A stretch of 64,000 nucleotides of DNA, from the NCBI GenBank assembly GCA_047967505.1, contig CM106538.1; one strand, written 5' to 3'. The translations under genes and the position numbers were made by a program. The first letter of the stretch is position 1. Each line of letters starts with the position of its first letter. Positions 23,499 through 36,093 of this stretch are shown here, piece after piece. The notes below the pieces were generated by a model. It did no database searches. It worked only from the letters and a program-made list of their open reading frames with translations, and was not told the origin of the DNA. The stretch is from Dipteris shenzhenensis (taxonomy: Eukaryota > Polypodiophyta > Polypodiopsida > Gleicheniales).

Positions 23499-26058
23499 AT
23501 GCCGAGAGATGCTTATTGGGTCCATGTCTCCCTCCTGGATAGTTATAAAGGAGGCGGTGGCTCCAAGAAGTGGAGATGCAACTATTGCGGCATAAGCAAA
23601 ACGAGGTCTGTCACACGGGTGAAAGACCATCTAGCAGGTGTTCCCAGCAAGGATGTAGGACCTTGTGAGTTCGTGCCTACTGCAGTGAAAGGTGGCCTAA
23701 CAGAATGGAAGCGTGTGCGTATGGCAGCCTTGGCTGCAAAAAGTGGAGGACAAGGGCTGCAAGATGAAGAAGAGGCTGCTAACACTGAGCCATTGGATGA
23801 TGCCAGCACATTGGGTTCTGCAAAGAGAAGTAGAGGGGCATCAACTACATCGAGCGCGGGTCCTAGTGCCACAAGAACACCCTTGCCACATGGATCAATT
23901 AGTGTGGATGCTAGTGCGGGGAAAAGAGGATCACTGCAAAGGTCTAGCATTCAAGCACGCTTGCAAAAGCAAGCAGTGAAGGAGGCCACTAGTGAGCTCA
24001 CAAAGCTCTTCATACAGTGTGCAATACCCTTTCATGTGGCGAAGACTACACGATGGAGGAAGGCCATGAGAGCCGTAAGCCGCATTGGGTATGAATGGGA
24101 AGGGCCTACATATGAGGCCTTGCGGACAAGAGAGCTAAGAAGAGAGAGGGAATGTGAGGAAGACCAAATGAAGCCCTTGAAAGAGACTTGGAAAAAATAT
24201 GGATGCACACTCTTATGCGATGGATGGTCAGATGCACGCAAGAGGAATGTGTACAATATTTTAGTGTCTTCTTGCAAGGGAACCATGTTCTTGAGAGCCA
24301 TAGACGCTTCCACTGCAGGTACAGTGATTACAGGGCTGTATATTTGGGAGCATTTACGGGCAGCCATTATGGAGATAGGTGTTGAGTATGTGGTGCAGGT
24401 GGTGACGGATAATGGCAGCAATTGTGTGTCAATGGGTGCCATGTTAGAAGATGGGTTCCCTAAGATTGTGTGGACACCCTCTGCCTCACATTGCCTTGAT
24501 CTTTTGATCGAGGACCTAGGGAAGATACCTTGGATTGATGTCATCTTCTCCACAGCCCGCAGTATCGTGAAGTTTGTCACGAAGAGACCCAAAGTCCTCA
24601 GCATCTATCGGGCTTACAGTGACCTTGAGCTATTGAAACCTCCAGCCACAAGGTTTGCTTACATGTTCATAGTGGTGGAGAGGCTTGTGCGAGTGCGCCA
24701 GGGCTTGTTGCGCACGGTTGTGTCTCGGGAGTGGGGAGATTGGGATGATAGAGGCCAAGCAAAGTCTATCAAATTTTTTCGCATGATCATGGATGAGTCT
24801 TGGTGGAATCAGGCGGAGGCATTAATCAAATCGATTAATCCTATCTACACGGTGCTTCGCATCACAGACATGGAGGGAAGCACATTAGGGCTCTTGTACG
24901 AGTTTATGGACAAGATTGGAGAGACCCTCAACAGAAACACTTCCCTATCGCCTGATAAGTAAGACTTTTTACTTTTGTAATATGTATAATTATTGCAGTT
25001 ACTAAATGGCAATTTGTTATCATGAAGCCTGGAATTTTCAGATATATATTATGTATGTACTATTATCTATAGTCTATGAATTTTGCATGAATAATGCATT
25101 CTAATTTCTTGTGGCATGATTTAGGGTTGAGTCCATCCGTGCTATATGGAATAAGCGGTGGAATTGGTTCCACCGCCCAATCCATGCGGTGGCACATGTA
25201 TTGCATCCGCTCTGGCTCAGTCAAGAGCAATATGAGAATGACGAGTTGGAGGCGGGGATGCAACAGTATCTACAAAATTGGACGGGTGGTGACTTGGAGA
25301 TGCAACGAAGACTGGAGGATGAACTTCTATTGTTCCGCAATCACAGCCTCTCCTTTGGTCGACCTACGGCTAGGCTCCGAGAGACACAGTTGCAACCTGT
25401 CTCCTGGTGAGAAATATGGCAATTGTACTCCTACTTTGGTAAGAGTCTAAGAGACAAGTTCCAACGCCACTAGTTGGAGCTTAGTCGTTAAGTAATTTGA
25501 AGTTTTATCTACTACAAATATGTTTAAAGTTATCAAGTTCCTGATACTTATATCGGCTTAATTGGCTTATGGCAAAAACGCCTTGCTATATGTGTTCTCT
25601 CACAGGACTGCAGTTCCGGTCCTTGTGAGAGAAACTGGAGCACTTGGGCCCTCTTTCACACAAAGAAGAGGAACAGATTGAGCACGGCTCAATTGGAGCG
25701 GTTGGTGTTTTGTCATTGCAACCTCCATCTCCTTGAGTTCACCGCCGGCTGCCCCGAACCTCGCCAAGTGAATGTAGACAAGGTGGACGTGGAGAAGATG
25801 AAGGCCATACCAGATATCCCACGGGAGGAGCTGGACATATACACCATGTTGTATGAGGAGCTGTCAGCACCAGCACACCACACACGATCATACACTCAAC
25901 CATCTGGAGATGGTGCTAGTACTTCAGTTGCACCCGATGGTCCTAATCCTGATGTTGATGATTCTTCTTCAGACAGTGACACAGATGCCTCAAGCTTATC
26001 TGAGGACGCAGAGGATGACGATGACGAGGAGTCCATGGATGATGCAGATGATCAGTAG
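23499..26058 (+). CDS. hAT transposase (BED finger, DUF659, hAT dimerisation), nearly intact
   Basis: The start is ATG 23499, just before the BED finger (Cys27, Cys30, His44, Cys56). Exon 1 ends at 24958 with donor GTAAGA. Exon 2 starts at 25125, and the split Lys codon joins in frame. The DUF659/RNase H-like part shows LLCDGWSDARKRN, VVTDNGSNCV and ASHCLDLLIEDLGKI, where hAT catalytic acids lie. Exon 2 homology runs to 25438 (YGNCTPTL, donor GTAAGA). Exon 3 homology starts at 25573 (QKRLAICVLSQ), followed by SGPCERNWSTWALFHTKKRN, the dimerisation signature, and an acidic tail ending at TAG 26056-26058. Two flaws are visible: about 2 nt are missing in the conserved WW motif at 25405-25409, and the exon 3 acceptor reads GG instead of AG. 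Alternative sites (donor 25407, acceptor 25613) would bypass both and lose the WW segment. It was recently functional. Confidence 0.85.
24959..25124 (+). other. hAT transposase intron 1
   Basis: GTAAGA donor, AT-rich body, TTTAG acceptor. Splicing restores a continuous frame across the junction (SPDK into VESIRAIW). Confidence 0.8.
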
Positions 26059-26516
26059 TCCTGCTGCTTTTTTTTATATCATCCATGGGTGCTTTTATTT
26101 TGAGTCTTGCATGACTCATGAGTCATGAGTCATGATCATGAAATTTGTGGATCATGAATCATGATCATCTATGGAGTCTGGACATTGAATACTTTCAAGT
26201 TTCAAGTTTAAAGTTTCAACTTGTGTGCTAAGTTTAAACTTTTAAGTACTTCAAACTTCTAAATTTCAGATTCTTGTAATGCCAAACTTGTTAGTCATGA
26301 CTCATGATACATGTTGATTTCAGATTATTGAAGCATCATTCAAGAATTTAGAATCATAGAGGCATGAATCATGAATGATGCATTGATGCTTGAAGGCTGA
26401 AGCTTCAGCCTTCAAGTATAGATAATTGTAATTTGTATTATGTATGATTTGCACTCTATTGATAATTATATTATGTATAAAAAATAAATTTTTATACATA
26501 AATTGTATCATATTGC
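26059..26516. other. hAT 3' region with catgactcatgag repeats
   Basis: AT-rich non-coding sequence with overlapping copies of catgactcatgagtcatg (26107-26165 and again near 26295). It lies between the transposase stop and the right subterminal repeats. Some copies are palindromic (atgactcatgagtcat). Confidence 0.7.
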
Positions 26517-26578
26517 CGTTTCATCAGTTTCCGTTTCGGCGGGGCCTGGAAACTCCGTTTCTTCCGTTTCCGTTTCGG
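26517..26578. repeat. hAT right subterminal GTTTC repeats
   Basis: Five to six ccgtttc/tccgttt words in 62 bp, mirror partner of the left subterminal cluster. Confidence 0.65.
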
Positions 26579-26590
26579 CTGGTAACTATG

Positions 26591-26598
26591 GTGAGAAA
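26591..26598. repeat. hAT target site duplication, right copy
   Basis: GTGAGAAA, one mismatch from the left copy at 22916-22923. Confidence 0.85.
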
Positions 26599-26930
26599 CA
26601 TTTCTGGCTCTTTGGCGGATTTATGAGGTCTTTGTCTCCATACTCACTATTTCTCTCTTGGGTGAGATATTGGGCTCTTTGGACAATCTGGAGTGAGCAT
26701 AATTTGGCATACTTGCGTCGGCAGATTCACAAGTCATATGAATCTTTCCAAGCCTCATTGCGGCAATCCTTATTTGATGCCTGCCATGAGGGTGATATGG
26801 ATGCTTCTTGCATAGAACTTTTCTCCTTGGTTTTCTGATCTTTGGGATACTCTCCATTTCGGAGACCTCCCATCATGTAAATTCATGAGCATATAAATAT
26901 ACTGCACTAGATATTACTATTTAAAAAAAA

Positions 26931-28670
<1,740 letters not shown>

Positions 28671-28673
<3 letters not shown>

Positions 28674-28745
28674 GAAAGGCATTAAAAGCCTATGAGACCA
28701 AAGATACCTAGAATCAACATGAGAGTACACCACCCATGAGAAGAA
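28671..28745 (-). mobile_element. Retroelement 3'-tail module, copy b
   Basis: Follows (GA)n. It has aggcattaaaagcct then atgagacc, the same layout as copy a but with a different stem sequence that still pairs (AGGC with GCCT). The module body beyond is short or diverged. Confidence 0.4.
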
Positions 28746-28826
28746 CTAGAAAAAGAAACTCAATGTCCTAGGAGAATCTCTTGTCATGTCATGCCCTTTC
28801 GTGCGTTGGTCACTAGTAGTCAAAGG

Positions 28827-28861
<35 letters not shown>

Positions 28862-28960
28862 ACCTCCCATTTGACGGCCCCTCTATGATTGGTCTCTGAC
28901 GATCACCACCTGCACATGTATACTGTATCTCCCCCCTCTGCCCCATTTTTGGTGCACTCC
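28746..28960. other. Unassigned spacer with (CT)n tract
   Basis: Contains a (TC)n run at 28830-28860. No gene recognised. Confidence 0.5.
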
Positions 28961-29182
28961 GTTCTTCTTTGTATCATCTGGAGGTAGACACATATTTTTT
29001 GTATCAGGACTAGACACAATCCTTCATAACCTCTTTTTTGTAGAAACGGTTGGTTGGCCCGTTTTGAGACCACCACCGTTATGCTCATTGTATCAGTTAT
29101 CTTTAGTCTCATAGACCCTCACGGTCTCCCGAAGACTTTAATAAACTTTCTTTCTTTCTTTCTTTCTCTCTCTCTCTCTCTC
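28961..29182 (+). mobile_element. Retroelement 3'-tail module, copy c
   Basis: Plus-strand copy. AGTCTCATAGACCCTCACGG (29104-29123) continues into TCTCCCGAAGACTTTAATAAA and then (CTTT)n and (CT)n. It contains an AATAAA signal just before the simple-repeat tail. The stem is AGACC with GGTCT around a short loop. Confidence 0.6.
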
Positions 29183-29726
29183 CCCAACAAATCAAACTAT
29201 CATATGGGCTTGAACCAAGATACTTATTTTTAAATCATTTCAAACATCTCTCTTCTATTTTGTATCCTTGCTCCTTCCTTAGTTTCATTGGATTTTTGCT
29301 CTCTTGTAATGCCACAATGATGGTACCCCAAATAAGATAGGCACCACCAAGGCCTATGTCTGGTCTCCTACTCAACTAGCTGTAAGTCGAGGTCTCAGTT
29401 AGGTCGTCTCCCAACCATAACTTCTCTGTGAAGTTTAGTACTTTGTGATCTTCTACTATTTGGTACAGCACCCCATGGCGAGTCTCATGAGTCTAGACCT
29501 GAGTGGGGTTGACCTCATGAACGAAGAGTATGTTGCATCTTTGGTCTGGGTAGCCCATATCCATGTATCCATGGGCAAAAAATCAATGATACCTCCCTCG
29601 GATCCGATAGTATCTAGGGCATCACATGACGACGTGCTCCTCCGTCTCCACCTCGTGTGTCACAGAGAGCACAGAGCCTCTGATGTTGTCTAGCTACCAT
29701 CTCGCATCCTGCCTCGATCTAGAATC

Positions 29727-29733
<7 letters not shown>
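29183..29733. other. Mostly unassigned; LINE zinc-finger scrap at the right
   Basis: No gene in 29183-29630. On the minus strand near 29630-29670, the string EVETEEHVV then a stop then CP recalls the Cys/His end of LINE ORF2 proteins. Confidence 0.35.
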
Positions 29734-29764
<31 letters not shown>

Positions 29765-29920
29765 TTTGGAAGACCGAAGGGTCTATGGGACTGAAAAAAA
29801 ACAGATACAATGAGAACACCTAAAGGGGTGGGGCGAGCATCCACACCCAAGACTAATAGTAATACTAATAACTAAAACCCATGAAAAGTAGATGTATATC
29901 ATGATGTCACTGTGGAATGG
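29734..29920 (-). mobile_element. Retroelement 3'-tail module, copy d
   Basis: (GA)n at 29734-29762, then agaccgaagggtct (29771-29784), then gagcatccacacccaag (29837-29853). Same block order and spacing as copy a. Confidence 0.6.
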
Positions 29921-31310
29921 TCAGTGAGTAGGGAAAAGCTAGGGAGATCTCACTACTCGAGGAGAGAAGCATAAGGCTAAAAAGACCTTGGCTGTCAACC
30001 TTTGCAAACGGTCCTCTATATGTTGGCTAAGGGACTAGGTCCACTAGATGGACATTGGCTCCAACGAAGGCTAGCATCACTGAGACATGAAACCCATGAT
30101 GGAGCGTTATTGGTGATTGATCCAAGTAGTCCTTTGTGGCAGCTCGTAGTAGCTCATTGTCAGACAGGCACCCTAGTTGGCTATCCTCACCAAGCCAACG
30201 AACATAGAGGGAAGATCTCCAAGCCTGATGTGTGGGTCACCGCATTGGCGGGTTTGCTGTGTCACCCTCTCTAGGTCTTGACCACATCATCTCTTTGGGG
30301 ACTATTGGTTCCTATCACTTGACTGAAAAAAATGAATAGTCACCCTCTATCTGGACTACAAATGGGCCTCATGATCTCGTGTCTGTATCCTGAGCAACTT
30401 GTCTCTGTGTCATAGGGCCTCATGAAAAAAAATTGCTACCTGTCTCTAATTCAAATGGACCAACAGGTTGGAGAGGTATATGAATCCATCTCTGAATAGA
30501 CAATGGTGACGGCCATGGATCTCATAGTGCACATAACATCTCAAAGCAAAGTGCTCCTCTGACTTAACCTCCTGCATTCGCATAGAGTGCAAATGCAGCC
30601 CTCTTGAGGGATGCCCTTAGCCTGTATAGTACTCTGTAAAAAGAAACATGAAACTGCCTAATCAAGATCGTCAAATCTTGGGGGAGGCGGGTTCGAGTGT
30701 AGCCACCAGGTCGATGAAACCCTCCTCTCAGATTTGTGGATAGTGCTCTCTGTAAAAGCTAAGCTTGCTAGGTGCTAACCAGGTCCTCTTCGTGTGGAGC
30801 TGTACGAGAACCTCCCAAAATGACCTGGTTTGCCTTACAATAACTAAGCCGAATAGATGGAGCCTCGAGACTATACTAAAAAGGTGGCAATATGTCCATG
30901 TCAAGTCCAATACTCACAAACCATCTACATGTCATACTAACATCCGTGATCACCCTTGGTTGCTAACATCATGGACGAAGATAGGGCCAGCCATGGTAAC
31001 ATGTGTCGGCCTGAGGTCATGGAACAAAAATCTCTAACTCAATGGAGGTATGCCATCATCTGGAAGGCTGTGTCAAGCTGGAGGAAGGCTTTTGATCAGG
31101 TGGACATTGCGATCAGTTTGAATTTTAAAAATTGCAAATCTGAAAAAAACAAAATTTCTGCCATATAGCAGCCTGACACGTGGCAGAACAGTATCTAGGC
31201 CACTTCTGTCGATGAATTTTTGCACAGAGGTAGCCCTTGGGAGCAACATAAGATGCTCCAATTTTCAAAACAAAATGATATGATTTTCCCACAAAAATCC
31301 CTGAAAAGCA
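29921..31310 (-). pseudogene. LINE ORF2 C-terminal debris
   Basis: On the minus strand near 30540-30590, a frame reads QEVKSEEHFALRC, the tail-finger style of LINE ORF2 proteins (Cys/His with EEH). The rest, back to the PBS at 31311, is heavily broken, with no motif strong enough to classify. The plus-strand short frames at 30002-30274 and 30765-31037 are unsupported. Confidence 0.3.
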
Positions 31311-31790
31311 ACTCTGATACCAATGTAACTAAGCTAGCCTACAACTAGTTAAATCTGCCCTAATCACTAGGTACAGCTGGCAGAAATGATAGTAGCAAGG
31401 AGTAGAATGATAGGACAGCAAGTAATCATGTACAAGGTACCTGGAATCCATGTGAGAGACCTTGGCTTGTGAGGGCACAAGCTATTCAGCTTGGAGTAAA
31501 CAAGGCTCAGCTGTCGATGAGAGTATATTATCTTGCATTCAAGAACAGGCAGCAATTACTGTACAGGCAGGTCCAACTTAAACAGTGATCCTATTTCATG
31601 ACTGAGCAGAGAGTTATTACTGTTCAAACAGTGTCATATATTCCTATAGAGTGTATCTAAACACTTCTTTATATACTGTTCTAAACAGACCTTAAACAGT
31701 GCTTATAAGCTTCCATATCGGGCAGACAGTGCTTTGACACATTATATACCAGTTGAATAATGCCTCCTAGGAAGTCTTCCAATCAATAAA
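31311..31790 (-). mobile_element. LTR-retroelement fragment with PBS (LTR-D)
   Basis: The plus strand actctgatacca at 31311-31322 is, on the minus strand, TGGTATCAGAGT, complementary to the 3' end of plant initiator-Met tRNA. A sequence starting tgtaactaagc follows at 31324, as an LTR should. Its far end is not clear. A 60-bp piece of this LTR (cttggagtaaacaaggctca to ttgcattcaagaa, 31491-31549) recurs near 38167-38226. Confidence 0.5.
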
Positions 31791-32064
31791 GAAAGCAACC
31801 AGTTGTGGCAATTTAATTGCCATTCCTGAAATGGAAATTGTTGCTGATGCTAATAGATCTGGGGGGTTGGCTATCTTGGCATGGGATCAACTGAGGCCGA
31901 TCAAATTGAAGGAGGGATCCTAACGAAGTTATCACTACGGAGGGTCCTTCACATATGTCTGTTTCCTAGGGTTTGCATTAGGATGGTATTGGACCATTGA
32001 ATCCTATACTGCAGGCACTCAAAGAAATTACCTTGGAGATCAAGGCCTTTAGTCCCACACTTTC

Positions 32065-32851
32065 ATGCCACAGTCATCACAGTTTCAGCATGGACATGGG
32101 TGGGCTGATACACCACAGGCCTGTGAGACCTTGCTCATGGAGATACATAGTTTCCGTGAGCGTGAGATGGAGCTGACTCGCTTCGCACGGAAGCAGGTCC
32201 GCTTCAACCAGGACCAGAGCTGCATCATACAGGAGTAGGCTAGGGCCATTCAGGAGCAGGCGGGTCTCATTCAGGGACTAAGACATAATATCATGTTGCT
32301 CCGACAAGAGGTCACAGCCATACACAATGTCCCATGGAGTACCCCGGTGGTCGAGGCACCCTGCTATTGAGGAGACTTCCAGATGGGTTCACGTGGCCAA
32401 ACGAGAACCCACAAGGGTAACCGTTTCGGCTACCCTCATGGAGCAGCAGCAGAAAGCCAGTAAGGCTCTCAACATCAGAGTACGCGGGATCCCACGCACT
32501 GAGGCTACACCGATGGTAGATGCGACTGCGTTCGTGGCCACTACCCTGGGTGTGGCTTAGCACAGGATAGAGAGGGCATGGTAGATGGGGAGAGATCCCA
32601 ACCGAGAGCAACCCCTAATTATATGGTTCCATGACACTCACGCACGACTTTCACCTCTACGACGCAGGTCAGTCCTTCGAGATCAGCCAGCGATCTCTAT
32701 GGATGAGGACCTCACACCTCTACAGGTTGAGGAGAGGCGCTCTTTGCTGCAGCAGCGGGATCAAGCCCCGAAGGAGGGAAAGTGGGCAGTGGTACGAGAG
32801 GGACGACTTCTTATAGGCCCCTGTAGGACACCTATCCCCTCCCTTACATAG
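32065..32851 (+). pseudogene. LINE-A ORF1 (RNA-binding, L1 ORF1p-like)
   Basis: It starts at MPQSSQFQ. An N-terminal Gln/Glu/Arg-rich, probably coiled-coil part is followed by an RRM-like segment (ALNIRVRGIPRTE, about 32467-32505). A C-terminal part with MDEDLTPLQVEERR and KWAVVREGRLLIG (32699-32815) is the helix-loop-strand end seen in L1-type ORF1 proteins. Such proteins coat LINE RNA. A TAG at 32235-32237 sits inside IQE-stop-ARAIQEQAG, where Gln fits. A frameshift near 32370 and stops at 32558-32584 break it. ORF2 begins six bases after its stop. Confidence 0.6.
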
Positions 32852-32857
32852 GGAAGC

Positions 32858-33895
32858 GTGGTCTATGAGATATCCGAGATCCTATCCTACACCATTTGGA
32901 ACTGTAATGGTAACTTATGGTCAGAACCAGGGAACTTCTTGGAATCCTATACAGGCCACGACATAGTCTTTTATACAGAGACACATCAGAGTCCAGAGCG
33001 CCCTCTTTTAGTAGTCAGCGGATATACATGGGAGTCTGCCTACAGAGATGAGACGAGGGGTGCCGGAGGAGTTCAAGGTTCAGGTAGAGTTGCAGTTCTT
33101 TTCAAATCCACACTTCTGGGGACCATTTCAGTAGAGCAGAGAGATACACATTCCAGATTTCTTTGGATCCGGATTCGACACATGGACAGCCAGGATCTGT
33201 TTGTCGCAGTTTGCTACTTCCCCCTTGAGACCTCCCACTTTGCTAGAGATATCCGAGGTGATGATGAGACATCCCATTTGCTGCTCTTTATCAATCCATT
33301 GTTTACTTCTCTAGCCGCGGAGAAGTCCTCCTAGTGGGGGACTTCAACGCGAGGACAAGGGCCCGTCAGGTACCACTTCTTGACTTCAGAGATGATTTCA
33401 CTCTACTGCCAGATATTGACCTTGAGGAGGCAGGTATGCTATGGGTTTCGGCTGACAAGGGAGGTCCATTTTCATCTTATAGGCAGGGCCCTATTAGACC
33501 TCGGCAGGATACATGATCTCATTATCTATAATGGTCTTGACAGATGGCCTACTTCAGGTGGTTTCACATGCTTTCCACATGGGGGGGGCTCCAGTGTTAT
33601 TGATTACATCATGGGATCCCCTGCCTTCACATCTCGCATTACTAACTTCACTGTAGCATCTCTCCCCCCAAGGGCTAATCATACATACTTTTTCTTTAGC
33701 ATCTTCACCCCCTTCGCATAGCACCTTCCACCCCACTCAGTTCTTACTCCACCTACCACGATATACGCTTTGATCGGGATCACTCACCTTCTTACTCTGG
33801 CCGTCTGTACATACTTCTCGCTTATATTGACTTCATACCCCTTTTAGAGGATCATGCTACCCTTGTCACCCGCTCACTACACGAGGCTGCCATTC
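32858..33895 (+). pseudogene. LINE-A ORF2 endonuclease domain
   Basis: Apurinic-endonuclease-like LINE nickase. Seen are TIWNCNGN (32883-32906), FYTETHQ, LLVGDFNARTRA (33329-33364, after a frameshift and TAG at 33332-33334) and VIDYIMGSPAF. These match the Asn, Glu, GDFN and late positions of the exonuclease-endonuclease-phosphatase fold. The SDH motif expected at the end is degraded (RANH, about 33673). The domain runs straight into the LTR element at 33901. Confidence 0.7.
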
Positions 33896-33900
33896 ACGCT
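33896..33900. repeat. Target site duplication ACGCT, left copy
   Basis: Five bp repeated at 36828-36832. Keeping one copy restores the LINE-A frame. Confidence 0.85.
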
Positions 33901-34210
33901 GTTGAAAATGGGGAGAAGGTGAGAGACACATGATTGGAGACGAGCTGAGGCACGAACTGATGTGGATTGATAGATATCTTCACAGCAAGTACATAGCCTC
34001 CTTTATAGGCTGGGCAAGCCTTATCTTCCCACACAGACACCTCATAGATGAGGTCACACACAAGAGAATCTAGATCCTATAATCTAGGTGAGGAATCACA
34101 TCTACCACATGAGGTGGCACAAGTGGCCTCAAGACTCTTCACACTCACACAACTTTAGGACACTCCTAGGACTCTAGGACAACACACACTAGGACTCCGA
34201 TTCCAACAAA
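33901..34210 (-). repeat. TR-GAG 3' LTR
   Basis: 310 bp. Inner edge is next to the purine run read as AAGGGGGG on the minus strand. A TATAAAG box on the minus strand lies at 34001-34007. Confidence 0.9.
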
Positions 34211-34575
34211 CCCCCCTTCGGAGCTAGGGTGAGAAATTATGACATCATCCAGACTGTGCATCCCAGGCAATCTCAGAGGCTAACAGCTGAGCATAATTCA
34301 GAGGTTGAACCAAGCACTCTCATCGCTTAGGTGTCAACGTGATCAAAGACTCAAATCTGAGCATGGATGCATGACCAACTCATAGGTCTAGGGAGTACAC
34401 CAACATCCTGGAACTCGGCCAGGCCTGATAAAGGAAAGACACAACAACCCCCCTGTCTCCTAACTGGGTACATGGAAATAAGTGGAGCCTTTTATAGGAC
34501 AAGGCACACAAAATGACAAATTATTACATCATTATAGGGGGACTACCCAAGGCAGAGTACCTAACACACATGACT

Positions 34576-35441
34576 CTAGAAAGCCCACTCTTCATCTATC
34601 ACCTCATGGAGGGATAGACCAGAAATAGCAGCAGTGCAGGCTTGTTCCTCAGATCCAGAAGGTGTAGCTTCATCGTCTTCGTCCTCGCTCTGCTTCGCAA
34701 CCAGATTGGCATGTTCTTTGGCTTGTACCTTTGCCATTTTCTTGAAGCAACGATCCTCTGGATGGCCAAGTTTCTGACAGTAATTACATTTAAGAGGTTT
34801 TCCGTTCTCCTTGGGCTTATTCTTGAGAAAGAATGCTTTGCCAGATTTAAAGGAAGATTCTGCTTTCTCTGTAAGCCTACGGTCCTCATCAATGAGATGA
34901 GCTACCATATCCTTAAAGCTCATATTGCGGCTGACTCTTAGGACAGCAAGGATCTCATTGTACTTGGAAATTCTTCAATACTGGAGAGAAGTACAGCAAC
35001 TTGATCATCATCTTCAACAATGGCTCCGATGGTAGATAATTGTTGGAGAATTGACCCAAGATTGCTCAAGTGTTCATTGAGGGTTTCAGTTTCCTTCATC
35101 TTGAGCTTGAAGAGTTTTTGTTTGAGAAATACTTTGGAATTATTGATCTTATTTCCAAACAAATTCTCTAACTTTTCCCAAACGTCGTTTGTTGTCTTAT
35201 CAAAATCCACATGGTGGATAAGGTTGTCAGCTAAAGCTAGGCCAATGATAGCCATTGCTTTATCATTTTGGTTCTCTCACCAACTAATTCTAGCATCATC
35301 ACCTTGGGGTTTTGGCTCCTTGCCATTGGTGATATTCCATATGCCTTCTTGCATAAGAAGAAGCCGGAGTTTTGTCTGCCAAGTTGGGAAATTGCTCCCT
35401 GAGAATTTCTTGATGAACGAGGAGTTTTTTATGCTATCCAT
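34576..35441 (-). pseudogene. TR-GAG gag (Copia-type, UBN2-like, zinc knuckle)
   Basis: The start ATG is at 35439-35441. The N-terminus has FSGSNFPTWQTKLRLLLM, the usual Copia gag opening. The middle has VWEKLENLFG, a KMKETETLNEHLSNL segment and EDDDQVAVLLSSI, matching the UBN2/gag-polypeptide family. The C-terminus has one clean zinc knuckle CNYCQKLGHPEDRC and an acidic tail ending in EEWAF. It would package element RNA. There are two lesions: TGA at 35277-35279 and a one-base shift near 34965. Otherwise about 288 codons are preserved, consistent with young LTRs. Confidence 0.85.
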
Positions 35442-36021
35442 TGGTGGGAAGGTCTTAGCTGTTATTACAGCCAGTGTCTAAATCCCTTACAATGGTTACT
35501 CAGATTTCAACAAAGGCCCAAATTTTACATGGTAGAAGCTTCAATTATGCCAAAGGAAGACACGGAACAGAAAAGCCCTAAATTTTAGGGTTAGGGTTGC
35601 TGCAAAATTAGGGTTTGCAGAAAATTGGGGCTTTTCAAAATTTCCTAGAGCAGAGTGTTCTAGCAATACTAGGGAAGCTTCAAACCATAAAAGCCCCAAC
35701 AAATTCACCCAAAATGGGGCAAAAATCTTCAAAATCGCAATTTAGGGTTTTGGGCTCAGAAAGGAGCTGGAAAAGTGTGAGCATGAGCATGAGAGTAGGC
35801 AGAATATCTCAGACGGACTGTTTGCAGAAGATAGCGCACATTTCAAGGCCGGCTGTACGGACAATAGGCCAGTTTGTACGGCGCAACAGTCCAGCGTGAG
35901 TATCCGTAGCACATGTCGACGTAGATCAGCTCCTTCATGCAGCAGTGCTGTCGGCTCTTAAGCAGTTGCGGGCATCTTCTCAGCCAGCAGCTCACCAGTC
36001 AACGCAGGAGGTAGTGCAATC

Positions 36022-36093
36022 GCCTCTATAGCACAGCGGTAGTGCAATCGCCTCTTAAGCGAATGGTCGTGAGTTCGAACCTCGCTGGGGGTA
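36022..36093 (+). tRNA. tRNA-Lys(CTT)-like sequence inside the TR-GAG leader
   Basis: It folds by hand as a full cloverleaf. Acceptor GCCTCTA (36022-36028) pairs with TGGGGGT (36086-36092) using three G-T wobbles. The D stem is GCAC/GTGC, the anticodon stem TCGC/GCGA (one more pair mismatched), the loop CTCTTAA with anticodon CTT at 36054-36056, and the T stem GTGAG/CTCGC with loop TTCGAAC. A-box- and B-box-like sequences are present. CCA follows at 36094-36096, which nuclear tRNA genes do not encode. The 5' acceptor strand lies in a 17-bp duplication (gtagtgcaatcgcctct at 36011 and 36040), so the weak acceptor stem may be accidental. It may be a reverse-transcribed tRNA captured by the element. 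Confidence 0.45.

Larger units (their letters stand above)
22924..26590 (+). mobile_element. hAT-family DNA transposon, about 3.67 kb
   Basis: The terminal inverted repeats are CATAGTTGC at the left and GTAACTATG at the right, whose reverse complement is CATAGTTAC (8 of 9 match). They are flanked by 8-bp target duplications with one mismatch. Inside both ends are clusters of a GTTTC/GAAAC word (22941-23010 and 26517-26578), typical in position for transposase-binding subterminal repeats. The interior encodes one BED/DUF659/hAT-dimerisation transposase on the plus strand. The element interrupts the LINE reading frame precisely, so it is younger than the LINE. All required parts are present, but the transposase frame carries a lesion in its third quarter, so present autonomy is doubtful. 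Confidence 0.9.
19963..26930 (+). mobile_element. 5'-truncated LINE (LINE-B), split by a hAT transposon
   Basis: The LINE body is 19963-22923 plus 26599-26930, about 3.3 kb without the insert. It starts inside the endonuclease domain (ARLDRWYLF, then LSDHAPL near 20050). It continues through reverse transcriptase and an RT-associated zinc finger and ends with a poly(A) of eight. Removing 22924-26598 (the transposon plus one target copy) joins the frame exactly: codons for SHRCGK run into HFWLFGG. Both outer ends abut (GT)n, so it was probably inserted into a GT microsatellite. 5' truncation and a poly(A) tail are typical of LINE insertion. Confidence 0.85.
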
